A stretch of 64,000 bases of DNA from JAMXLO01 sp963696645 (GTDB lineage: Bacteria; Pseudomonadota; Alphaproteobacteria; Acetobacterales; Acetobacteraceae): positions 682,001 to 746,000 of the forward strand of contig CAVOKY010000005.1 of assembly GCA_963696645.1 (NCBI GenBank), in the 5' to 3' direction. Positions 54,168 through 62,191 of the stretch are shown here, piece after piece. Positions within the stretch are counted from its first letter, which is position 1; the number at the start of each line of letters is the position of its first letter. The notes under the pieces were generated by a model, which was not told the DNA's origin, did not search any database, and saw only the letters and a list, made by a program, of their open reading frames with translations. Position numbers and translations under genes: made by a program.

Positions 54168-55939
54168 GCGTGCTCCGCCTGTGCCACATCAAGAAGGAAG
54201 CGCTGCATATCCCAGGCGCCAGTGGGGCACCGCTCGGCACACAGGCCGCAGTGCAGGCAGACGTCTTCGTCCTTTACCATCACCCGGCCGGTCTTCAGGA
54301 CGCCGGAGACATAAAGCTCCTGCGTCTCATTGAAGGCCGGTGCGTTCAACCGAAGCCGCAACTCGGGTTCGTCGCCATTCTCGGTGAAGCTGATGCAATC
54401 GACCGGGCAGATGTCCACGCAGGCGTCGCACTCGATGCACAAATTGTCGGTGAACACAGTCTGCACGTCGCAGTTGAGACAACGCTGCGCTTCCGCGAAG
54501 GCCAGCTTGTCGTCGAACCCCAACTCGACCTCCGCCTTGATGTCGCGCAGCGCGATCAGCTTGTCGCGGTGCGGCACCTTGAAGCGCAGGTCCAGTGAGA
54601 TGTCGTTGTCGTAGCTCCACTCGTGGATGCCCATCTTCTGCGATGCCAGATTGACCATGGGCGGTGGCCGATCGCGGATATCTTCGCCCTGGCAGAGCTT
54701 GTGGATGGAGATCGCCGCCTGGTGGCCGTGCGCGACGGCCCAGATGATGTTCTTCGGACCGAACGCCGCATCGCCGCCGAAGAACACGCGCGGGTTGGTC
54801 GAGCCCATCGTGACTTCATCGACCACTGGCATGTCCCATTGGTCGAACTCGATGCCGGCATCGCGCTCGATCCACGGGAAGGCATTCTCCTGGCCGACCG
54901 CCACCAGCACGTCATCACATTCGAAGTGCTGATCGGGTTCACCGGTTGGCACCAGCCGGCGGCGGCCTTTCGCGTCGCGTTCGGCCTTGACCTTCTCGAA
55001 CATCACGCCGGTCAGTTTTCCTCCCGCGTGGGTGAATTCCTTGGGGACCAGCATGTTGAGGATCGGGATGTCCTCGTGCATGGCGTCGTCCTTTTCCCAA
55101 GGCGATGCCTTCATCTCCTCGAAGCCGGACCGCACGATGACCTTCACGTCCTCCCCGCCCAGCCGGCGCGAGGAACGACAGCAATCCATCGCAGTGTTGC
55201 CGCCGCCAAGCACGATCACGCGCTTGCCGATCTTGGTGATATGGCCGAACGACACGGAGGACAACCAGTCGATGCCGATGTGGATGTTGGCCGCGGCCTC
55301 ATGCCGGCCGGGGATAGGCAGATCCCGCCCGCGCGGCGCCCCGCAGCCGACAAAGATCGCGTCGTAATCCTCAGCGAGCAGCTCCTTCAGGCTGTCGATC
55401 CGCTGGCCAAGCCGCATCTCCATGCCGAGTTCGGTGATGTAGGCGACCTCTTCGTCGATGATGTGCTCGGGTAGGCGGAATTTCGGGATCTGGCTCCGGA
55501 TCATGCCGCCGGCGCGCGGGTCCGAATCGAACAGCACCAGTTCATAGCCTATCGGGGCGAGATCGCGAGCGACGGTCAGCGAGGCGGGGCCGGCGCCGAC
55601 CAGGGCGATTCGCTTGCCGTTGCTGCGTTCGGCGGGTTTGGGCAGGCGGTGGCGGATGTCGCCTTTGTAATCCGCGGCGACCCGCTTCAGGCGGCAGATC
55701 GCGACCGGTTCTTCTTCCACGCGACCGCGGCGGCAGGCCGGTTCGCAGGGGCGATCGCAGGTGCGGCCCAGGATTCCGGGGAAGACGTTGGATTTCCAGT
55801 TGATCATGAAGGCATCGGCATACCGGCCATCAGCGATCAGCCGGATGTATTCAGGCACGGGCGTATGGGCGGGACACGCCCATTGGCAATCGACCACTTT
55901 GTGGAAGTAGTCGGGATTACCGATGTCGGTGGGCTGCAA
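54143..55939 (-). CDS. FAD-dependent NAD(P)H oxidoreductase with C-terminal 2[4Fe-4S] domain
   Basis: A 598-aa GltD-like protein. The N-terminal Fe-S-binding helix domain has VDCQWACPAHTPVPEYI and RTCDRPCEPACRRG; the Rossmann domains have LVGAGPASLTVARDLAPIGY (FAD) and VIVLGGGNTAMDCCRSSRRL (NAD(P)). The C terminus adds two ferredoxin clusters, CIECDACVDICPVDCI and CLHCGLCAERCPTGAW. It would transfer electrons between ferredoxin from the KorAB pair and NAD(P)H. First gene of the operon; divergent from nothing, but preceded by a GC-rich spacer. Confidence 0.9.
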   Translation of the reverse strand: MQPTDIGNPDYFHKVVDCQWACPAHTPVPEYIRLIADGRYADAFMINWKSNVFPGILGRTCDRPCEPACRRGRVEEEPVAICRLKRVAADYKGDIRHRLPKPAERSNGKRIALVGAGPASLTVARDLAPIGYELVLFDSDPRAGGMIRSQIPKFRLPEHIIDEEVAYITELGMEMRLGQRIDSLKELLAEDYDAIFVGCGAPRGRDLPIPGRHEAAANIHIGIDWLSSVSFGHITKIGKRVIVLGGGNTAMDCCRSSRRLGGEDVKVIVRSGFEEMKASPWEKDDAMHEDIPILNMLVPKEFTHAGGKLTGVMFEKVKAERDAKGRRRLVPTGEPDQHFECDDVLVAVGQENAFPWIERDAGIEFDQWDMPVVDEVTMGSTNPRVFFGGDAAFGPKNIIWAVAHGHQAAISIHKLCQGEDIRDRPPPMVNLASQKMGIHEWSYDNDISLDLRFKVPHRDKLIALRDIKAEVELGFDDKLAFAEAQRCLNCDVQTVFTDNLCIECDACVDICPVDCISFTENGDEPELRLRLNAPAFNETQELYVSGVLKTGRVMVKDEDVCLHCGLCAERCPTGAWDMQRFLLDVAQAEHACCSLQNA

Positions 55940-56084
55940 GTCGGACTCCTCTCCCTCGGCGCGTAATCACGCCGATCGTGTGGCGCAGGGCCATGGGCGC
56001 TGAGGCTTCTGAGGCCGCGCGCGTCCCACGTCAACCATTGTAGCGCACGGTGGGCCGGGAACAAATGGGCATGGCGGGATCAAT

Positions 56085-56534
56085 TCAGTCCGTTGTCAGC
56101 AGAGCCTCGGCATCGGCGGACAATGCTGCGCCTGCGAACGGATTGATGATGCGCATACCGTCGAACATGCTGCCGTCGGACAGGTCTTCGGTCAGGATCG
56201 CGGTGCATCCCACCTCGGCGGCGGTGTTGACCAGCAGCGCATCCCAATAAGACGCTCGGCCGGTGGCCGCGGCGGTCAGCGCGGATCGGACGGAGGCGGC
56301 CGAGGCGGCGATTGTCGGGAACAGCGCGATCATCGCTTCGGCGATGCCAACCGCCTCGAGTGACGGGACTATATTCTTGCGCGTCGCCACCGCGAAAAAT
56401 TCCGATATCGACTGCAGGGTCAGATGGCACGGGCCTAGCGCCGCCCGGCGCATGATGTCCTTTGCCAATTCGTGACGGACCCCGGCAGTCAGATCGATGC
56501 TGTAGATCAGAACATTCGTGTCGAGCGTGTAGAT
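56085..56534 (-). CDS. vapC: VapC-type PIN domain toxin; no standard start codon
   Basis: The PIN fold is complete only if translation starts right after the VapB stop: IYTLDTNVLIYSID (Asp5), SISEFFAVATRKN (Glu45), SYWDALLVNTAAEVGC (Asp98), ILTEDLSDG (Asp117). These four acidic residues are the Mg-binding ribonuclease site. The only codon at the expected position is ATC (56534), not ATG, GTG or TTG; a Met at 56468 would delete the first Asp. Either a rare start, a mutation inactivating the toxin, or a sequencing error. Confidence 0.8.
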   Translation of the reverse strand: MYTLDTNVLIYSIDLTAGVRHELAKDIMRRAALGPCHLTLQSISEFFAVATRKNIVPSLEAVGIAEAMIALFPTIAASAASVRSALTAAATGRASYWDALLVNTAAEVGCTAILTEDLSDGSMFDGMRIINPFAGAALSADAEALLTTD

Positions 56535-56537
56535 GGT

Positions 56538-56786
56538 CTACCGCTCATGCAGTGCGTCACGGTCAAGCGGGCCAGCCCCGATGTCCCACCCTTTTTCCAT
56601 GGCGGCTCTCAACCGCTCCCACGCTGCCTCTTGCACAGGGGTCAGCACGCGCCGCTTGTTCACCGGCGACAGCTTCGCCACGGGCGTGCCATTGCGGGTG
56701 ATGACAAATTCCTCACCGGCTTCCACTTCGCGGATGCAGCGAGAAAAGGACTGGTTCGCTTCGCGCAGGGTCAGGGTCTTGGTCAT
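56538..56786 (-). CDS. vapB: VapB/Phd-like antitoxin
   Basis: An 82-aa protein: TLTLREANQSFSRCIREVEA, GEEFVITRNGTPVAKLSPVN, a Phd/YefM-type fold with a C-terminal toxin-binding tail (EAAWERLRAAMEKGWDIGA). Its stop is 3 nt before the first codon of the toxin frame, so both are one operon; it should repress its own promoter upstream of 56786. Confidence 0.85.
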   Translation of the reverse strand: MTKTLTLREANQSFSRCIREVEAGEEFVITRNGTPVAKLSPVNKRRVLTPVQEAAWERLRAAMEKGWDIGAGPLDRDALHER

Positions 56787-56821
56787 TCGATGCGTGTAGC
56801 ACGCTGAGTGCTACTTTGCAA

Positions 56822-57240
56822 GTTAGTTTCCGGTTCAACCGCTCCTCGATGCCTACCATTCTGGCCGCAGGTCCGGCTTCGGCGTCGATCTCGCCGCGAT
56901 AGCCCGCCCTCGATGCCGGCCTCAGCGGCCGCGGCCCCGGCTCGCCGACGGCCAAGCAAAGCACTGGCGGAGGTGGCGCACGGGCCGATGACCAAGCCCG
57001 CCCACGCCGTAGCAGTTCCGCACCACGATGCTGCACGATGGCACAGTGGTCTGGTTGATCGCCGACATCGCACGCGCGCCCCACCGCGGATTACCGCGCT
57101 GCATACGGGCGGCCAGGACAACCCGAAAGCCGGGGCAATCCACCGGGTGCACGATCGGCAGATGGAAGGTCTGCGTCCTGTCGACGAAGCGGACGAACTT
57201 GATGCAGGCGTCCGGAGTCCAGGCGCCTGATCTCGAAAAA
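56822..57240 (-). pseudogene. Decayed fragment of an acyl-CoA carboxylase carboxyltransferase gene
   Basis: In scattered frames it reads GAWTPDACIKFVRFVDRTQT, FHLPIVHPVDCPGFRVVLAA, SAINQTTVPSCSIVVRNCYG, VGGLGHRPVRHLRQCFAWPS and, further on, IEERLNRKLTC. This is the same stretch as GAWTADACNKIIRFVDMAQT to IEARLNRLRSP in the intact-like gene at 62192-63800, with diverged residues. It is a duplicated, degenerate C-terminal part, not an active gene. Confidence 0.8.
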
Positions 57241-57334
57241 AGATGTCCTTGTCCGCCAGCGCTTTGGTGCTCCGACACAGGGGCGAGTGAAGGCTTGGAT
57301 CGCACCATCGCCCGCGATATGATACTGCCAGTGA

Positions 57335-57758
57335 ATGAGACTGGTCATTGATACCGATGTCATTGTCGCTGCCGTGCGAAGTCCAGGTGGAGCATCGGCT
57401 GCGCTGCTGGTCCTGCTTCTGAAGCGCCAGGCCACGATGCTGCTGAGCGTGGCTTTGGCATTCGAATACGAGATGACCTGCACACGGGCGGAGCATCTTT
57501 TGGCGGCACAGGCGAACGAGGCTGACGCGAGGCGATTGATTGACGCGATCATCGATGTGATTGAGCCGGTTGAGGTGCATTATCAATGGCGCCCGCTGCT
57601 ATCGGACGCCGGGGACGAAATGGTTCTGGAAGCAGCGGCCAATGGTCGTGCGGATGCAATCGTGACGTTCAACCGGAGGGACTACGGGACGGCCCCTGGC
57701 AATTTTGGCATAGAGGGTACTCAGTCCGGTGGAGGCGTTGAGGAGGATACGAGAGTGA
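57335..57758 (+). pseudogene. PIN domain toxin (COG1569 type), one-base fusion with its antitoxin
   Basis: MRLVIDTDVIVAAVRSPGGA carries the first PIN Asp residues, LSVALAFEYEMTCTR the Glu, and EAAANGRADAIVTFNRRDYG the later acidic residues. After NFGIE a GGG run (57715-57717) shifts the frame; dropping one G gives VLSPVEALRRIRE and a stop at 57758, the usual end of this family. With the extra G the frame runs on into the antitoxin (233 aa total). Confidence 0.75.
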
Positions 57759-58036
57759 CGACGAAGGTTACGACTTTTTCATTGCGACTGCCGCTTTCCC
57801 TGAAGTCCGCGGTCGAGAAGCTGGCCGAGGCTGACGGCACCAGCATGAACCAGTTCCTGGTCATGGCGGCGGCGGAAAAGCTGACGGCGCTGCGGACCGC
57901 CGCGGAATTCTTCGCGGAGCGCAAGGGACACGGCGACAGGGACGCGGCGATCCGCTTTCTGACACGTGCCGGCGGCGAACCGCCACGGGCAGGCGATGAG
58001 TTGGCGGGCCCGGGAACCGGGGATGGACAGAGCTAG
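57755..58036 (+). CDS. Ribbon-helix-helix antitoxin of the PIN toxin
   Basis: A 93-aa protein from a GTG at 57755: VTTKVTTFSLRLPLSLKSAV then EKLAEADGTSMNQFLVMAAA, a ribbon-helix-helix DNA-binding pattern. The restored toxin stop TGA overlaps the GTG (GTGA), the standard coupling for this type II module. The tail is Gly/Pro rich. Confidence 0.75.
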   Translation: MTTKVTTFSLRLPLSLKSAVEKLAEADGTSMNQFLVMAAAEKLTALRTAAEFFAERKGHGDRDAAIRFLTRAGGEPPRAGDELAGPGTGDGQS

Positions 58037-58210
58037 GTGCGGCGGTAGGCGATGGGCTCGAGGCCGTGCGTGCAACGTCGACCTCCGCGCGACATACTAC
58101 CTCGATGCCGCCCCCGAGTGGCAGCGAACCCCAGATTGCGGACGGCCAAACGTAATGCCTTTTTCAATCATGGCGCTGTCCCGTAGCCGTTCGAACTAGG
58201 GGCGCCGACA

Positions 58211-61200
58211 TCATGCTACCCGCCGCAGCAACCAACTACGCCCCGCGTCCGTGCTGCTGACGAAGCCCATCCGCTGCAACGCGCCGAGTACGGAGCCGAC
58301 CTTCGGCGCCACGCGGCGGCTCTGGCGGAACCTCGCGGCGAGCGAACCCGCGTCCAGCGGCGTGGCGGTGGAGGCGAGCACGGCCATGACGGCGGCTGTC
58401 TGTGCGGTTTCGTCCGTGGGGAACGCGGGCTTTGGACCGGCGGCTTGGGTGGCCTCTGCCACGCGCATCGTGCCGCCTTCGAGATCTAGCTCGGCCTTCT
58501 GCTGCGGCGAGCCGAACCGCGGGATTTGGTATTCGGGGCGCAGCCAGCGGACGAGGCCGTTGGCCTCCTCCCGCGCACGCTGTTTGTTGAGCGCGACGAG
58601 GCGGGCGAGGATGTCGTTGTCGCTGAGGTCGGCGGCCCAGCCGTAGGCGTCGGCGACCGCGGCGTCGAGGCTGTCGTGCAGCTCCTTCAGAATCAGCACC
58701 AGGCCATCGTCGAAGATGCGCCGGTCCTCGCTGGAGAGCGCAGTCGGATCGGTGCCTGCGCGCAGCTTTTCCAGGACGTTGTAGAGGCCAGTCAGGGTGA
58801 GGTGCGGATGCTCCGCCAGCACGCGCTTGCGATGTGCGTCGAGTTCTTCGGCGATGGCACCAATTGCAACTTCTTGTGCCTCCGGGATCGATGGGAATGG
58901 AAATGTATCGAAACACACATCTTTGTTGTAACGAGGTCTGTCCTCGAGCGTGCCACCGTTCGCCAGAGCCCAGCATACGTGCACACGGCTTGAAAGGATT
59001 CCCAGATACCAAGCATCTGGCAATCCGAATCCGATAACACCATGTTCGAGCATCTCGTGTCCATCAACAAGGACAAAAACTCGGTGCTTGGTGGTTTCGA
59101 CGGTCGCGATGAACGTGCGCAGGCCCAAGATCGCACTAAAATATACATCATTGGATCTTCTAAATCGCCACCAAAATTCGCGCAGGTTCGGGTCATTGTT
59201 ATGTACGCGGTTAGGGTAAACTGTTGTCTTTAGGTGCTGGTACACTTTCGGCAGCGCACGTCGCAAAGTCTGTTCGTCCACATAGTCCCGTACGTCGATA
59301 ACAAAGCGACCACGGTGCTGTCCGGTTATGTCCTTGTCAGTTGTTAGTTTTTTCAACCATGGCGATTCTGAACCAGCCGAAAGCAATGCAGCATCGGCTT
59401 TGTTTAGTACGAACCCACGTCCGCCAAGGGCAGGACCCATCGAAGCTAGTCCCGAATTGGCGAGCAATCCGACAGCGGAGGTTGCATCAACGCCTACCGT
59501 CAGATCGGGGTTCAGCTCACCGGCAGCCGATTTCAAGACGACGACAGGTTCATCAGTATCCAATCGGCTTTCTTGCACCACCTCATTGAGGATGCCGGGC
59601 CACTTGCCAGCCTGTCCGACGGTCATAGCGATGCGCACTGCGGCTGCATCCCTGCCCGCCTTTGTCCAAGGATGATCCGGAATTGCCATGACGAGTGACA
59701 TTGTCGGCTGCGAGTGCAGATGATGGCTAATCACGCGGCGGTTGAAAACCTGGGTGATTGAATTCGTCGTGACTAGGCCGAAGCGACGCAAATTTGTCTC
59801 CTTGCCGATGAGCAAATCTGCCGCATGATCCCACCAGTACATAACAAGGTCAGCACTTTCGTTCACCTGTGGATTCGCGGACCATAATGCGTTCAGGTAC
59901 AGCTGACCGAACGCCGCTCTCATGAACTCGCCCTTGCCGATGAATGGCGGATTCCCAACAATGAATTCCGCCTCCGGCCACTCGGGCCGGTGCGGATTGT
60001 CGTAGCGGTACACCTCGACCTCTTCACCATCGGGACCCGTCCGCGTCACCGGCTTGCCCGACTTGTCGCGTACCAAAACCTGATTCGCCTCCAACACCGC
60101 GTCCTTCACCACGATGTTGCGGAACGCCTTCAGGATCGGCTCCGACGGCAGTCCGCTCTGTGTGCGCAAATGCCACTGCAAATAGCCGATCCACAGCACC
60201 AACTCGGCGATCGCCGCGGCACGCGGGTTGATCTCCAGGCCGAGGAACTGGTGCGGATCGACCGTATGTCCCTCCAGTCCGCGTAATGCCTCCTGGCCGC
60301 CGAGGTCGGTCAGTGCCTCCAGCACCTCACCTTCCAGCCGCTTCACCAATTCCAATGACACGTATAGGAAGTTCCCGGTGCCGCATGCCGGATCGAGGAT
60401 GCGTGTCCGGCACAGCGTCGCGTGGAACGCGGTGATCGTCGCCACCGCATCCTTGATGCGGCCTTCCGACTTCTGCCGTTCCGCGGTGGATAGTGCACGG
60501 TCCCAGTCGGCGCGCAGCGGTTCAATGATCGTTGCCACCACCAGCCGCTCGACATAGGCACGCGGCGTGTAGTGCGCGCCCAGCCGCCGCCGCTCCTTCG
60601 CATCTAGCGCCTGCTCCAATAGCGTGCCGAAGATGGAAGGATCGACATCCCGCCAGTCGTGCGACGCCGCCTGGCGCAGTTCGCCGATTTCCTCACGACG
60701 CAGCGGGAGCACGGTGCGCGTCTTGAAGAACTCGCCGTTGAAGCGCTTCACCCGCGCCTCGATTGCGATGGCGAAGTCGCCGCGGTCCATCGCCTCCCAG
60801 AGCTGGCCCACCATCGGTCCCAGCCGATCAGGGTCCTGTTCACAGCGCTCCAGCAACTGTCGGAACGACGCCTTCGGCAGCAGGCCGACATCCTCGGCAA
60901 ACATGGTGAACAGGCAGCGCATCAGGAACATCGCCACGTCTTCCGGCGCGTGATGCTCCGCTTCCAGCGCCTTCGACACCGAAGCAAGGCGTTCGGCGAT
61001 GGCGCGCGTGACCCGAGCCGCCTTTCGCGCGGGATCGAGCGACGATGGGTCGCTCCAGATCTGCACCAGCCGTTCGCGCACCTCGGCGTCGCGCAGGTCC
61101 TCAAGGTAGACGCGGAAGGATTGCCGGTCAGGGAACTGCGCGTAGTTTTTTCCCTGGCCGGAAAAGTCCGCATAGACTTCGAGCACGTGGCCGACGTCGC

Positions 61201-61834
61201 ATACGAGGATGAACGGCGGCCAGCCATGCGACACCGGCAGCGCGCGGGCATAACCCTCGGCCTGGCGTCGCGCGTTGAACATCAGAACGTCCCAGGCGCG
61301 GCTTGCGCTGCGTGCGCCGCGCCGGGACGGTTCGGCGCCAGCGAACAGATCGGGCTGACCGAGTACCTCTTTTTTGCCACCCTTCTGGCGCGACTGTTTG
61401 GCTTCCAACACGAAGCTGCCGCGCTTGTAGAGGTCGATACGCCGGTGGGAGACGCCGCCCTCGGCGTGGAGGTCCTGCACCACCCGCTCGAACACATAGT
61501 CATTCGCCTCGGTGGTTGCCGAAGCGGGATCCGGCCGCGCCACCCCGAGCACGTCGCAGAGTTCGCTGAGGAACAGGGCGTAGTTGGCGCGCTCCTGGCC
61601 GCCTTCGCGTCCCTGCCAGCGTGCGATGAAAGCCTCGACTGACGGCAGGGTGGCCGGACCGGGGACTGCGGCAATTTTGCCCAGCTTCCGCCTGACGTCC
61701 CGTGGCGTTCCGCCCCTGACACCCTGCGACCAGTCCTCGATGATGGGCAGGTCCGAGGTATCAACCTGCTCGTCGGGCTGCGCTGCCAGCCTGCGCAGAC
61801 GTTCCAATTGCCCGGCGTCAGATGTCTTGCTCAT
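58211..61834 (-). CDS. MmeI-like type IIL restriction-modification enzyme with an antitoxin-like N terminus
   Basis: About 1207 aa from the Met at 61834. Residues 66-150 start as in MmeI-family enzymes (EAFIARWQGREGGQERANYA); RIDLYKRGSFVLEAKQS gives an Asp134/Glu144/Lys146 PD-(D/E)xK nuclease centre. RILDPACGTGNFLYVSLEL is SAM motif I; FIVGNPPFIGKGEFM is motif IV (NPPF) for N6-adenine methylation. A helical spacer and target-recognition domain follow (LRTFIATVETTKHRVFVL, FDTFPFPSI), then a winged helix (FRQSRRVAPKVGSVLGALQ). Residues 1-48 instead look like a BrnA-type antitoxin (PDEQVDTSDLPIIEDWSQG). Single-protein restriction and modification; no separate R or S subunit. Confidence 0.85.
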   Translation of the reverse strand: MSKTSDAGQLERLRRLAAQPDEQVDTSDLPIIEDWSQGVRGGTPRDVRRKLGKIAAVPGPATLPSVEAFIARWQGREGGQERANYALFLSELCDVLGVARPDPASATTEANDYVFERVVQDLHAEGGVSHRRIDLYKRGSFVLEAKQSRQKGGKKEVLGQPDLFAGAEPSRRGARSASRAWDVLMFNARRQAEGYARALPVSHGWPPFILVCDVGHVLEVYADFSGQGKNYAQFPDRQSFRVYLEDLRDAEVRERLVQIWSDPSSLDPARKAARVTRAIAERLASVSKALEAEHHAPEDVAMFLMRCLFTMFAEDVGLLPKASFRQLLERCEQDPDRLGPMVGQLWEAMDRGDFAIAIEARVKRFNGEFFKTRTVLPLRREEIGELRQAASHDWRDVDPSIFGTLLEQALDAKERRRLGAHYTPRAYVERLVVATIIEPLRADWDRALSTAERQKSEGRIKDAVATITAFHATLCRTRILDPACGTGNFLYVSLELVKRLEGEVLEALTDLGGQEALRGLEGHTVDPHQFLGLEINPRAAAIAELVLWIGYLQWHLRTQSGLPSEPILKAFRNIVVKDAVLEANQVLVRDKSGKPVTRTGPDGEEVEVYRYDNPHRPEWPEAEFIVGNPPFIGKGEFMRAAFGQLYLNALWSANPQVNESADLVMYWWDHAADLLIGKETNLRRFGLVTTNSITQVFNRRVISHHLHSQPTMSLVMAIPDHPWTKAGRDAAAVRIAMTVGQAGKWPGILNEVVQESRLDTDEPVVVLKSAAGELNPDLTVGVDATSAVGLLANSGLASMGPALGGRGFVLNKADAALLSAGSESPWLKKLTTDKDITGQHRGRFVIDVRDYVDEQTLRRALPKVYQHLKTTVYPNRVHNNDPNLREFWWRFRRSNDVYFSAILGLRTFIATVETTKHRVFVLVDGHEMLEHGVIGFGLPDAWYLGILSSRVHVCWALANGGTLEDRPRYNKDVCFDTFPFPSIPEAQEVAIGAIAEELDAHRKRVLAEHPHLTLTGLYNVLEKLRAGTDPTALSSEDRRIFDDGLVLILKELHDSLDAAVADAYGWAADLSDNDILARLVALNKQRAREEANGLVRWLRPEYQIPRFGSPQQKAELDLEGGTMRVAEATQAAGPKPAFPTDETAQTAAVMAVLASTATPLDAGSLAARFRQSRRVAPKVGSVLGALQRMGFVSSTDAGRSWLLRRVA
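61649..61834 (-). other. BrnA-like antitoxin segment fused to the restriction enzyme
   Basis: The first 62 residues of the enzyme's reading frame (LERLRRLAAQPDEQVDTSDL, PIIEDWSQGVRGG) follow the BrnA pattern of LxxMTDEDIDTSDIPE-type antitoxins. They lie immediately after and 17 nt overlapping the BrnT gene, exactly where the antitoxin should be. The stop expected before the enzyme's own start is missing. Confidence 0.55.
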
Positions 61835-62105
61835 ACGCTCTCCGCTCGCGTCGCTCCGCCTTGCGCGCGCCGACGATGCGGACCCTCTCTTCGTCATGTG
61901 GATCGGGATAGGTATGCCATACCACCAGTATTACAACGCCGAGGGCGTAACCCATAATCTGCCATCGTTCCTCGCCAGCTTCATGGCGATCCTGGCGGAG
62001 AATGTGGTTGGGATCACCCCACACCAGTCGCGCATCCTCGAACGAGATTCCGTGCTTGGTGAGATTCGTCCCTGCTTTCTCTGGGTCCCACTCGAACCGG
62101 ATCAT
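61818..62105 (-). CDS. brnT: BrnT family toxin
   Basis: A 95-aa ribonuclease-fold toxin: FEWDPEKAGTNLTKHGISFE, DARLVWGDPNHILRQDRHEA, VVWHTYPDPHDEERVRIVGA and the basic end ARKAERRERRAYEQ. Matches BrnT (RelE-like fold). It overlaps the downstream reading frame by 17 nt, the normal coupling to BrnA, here a BrnA-like segment joined to a restriction enzyme. Confidence 0.85.
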   Translation of the reverse strand: MIRFEWDPEKAGTNLTKHGISFEDARLVWGDPNHILRQDRHEAGEERWQIMGYALGVVILVVWHTYPDPHDEERVRIVGARKAERRERRAYEQDI

Positions 62106-62191
62106 GCAACGCGGATCGCGTCGTGCAGTAATTGCAGGTCCGTCTGATCCCCGGTGACCCTAACCCCGCCGTTGGTGGTCGATACAACGCA

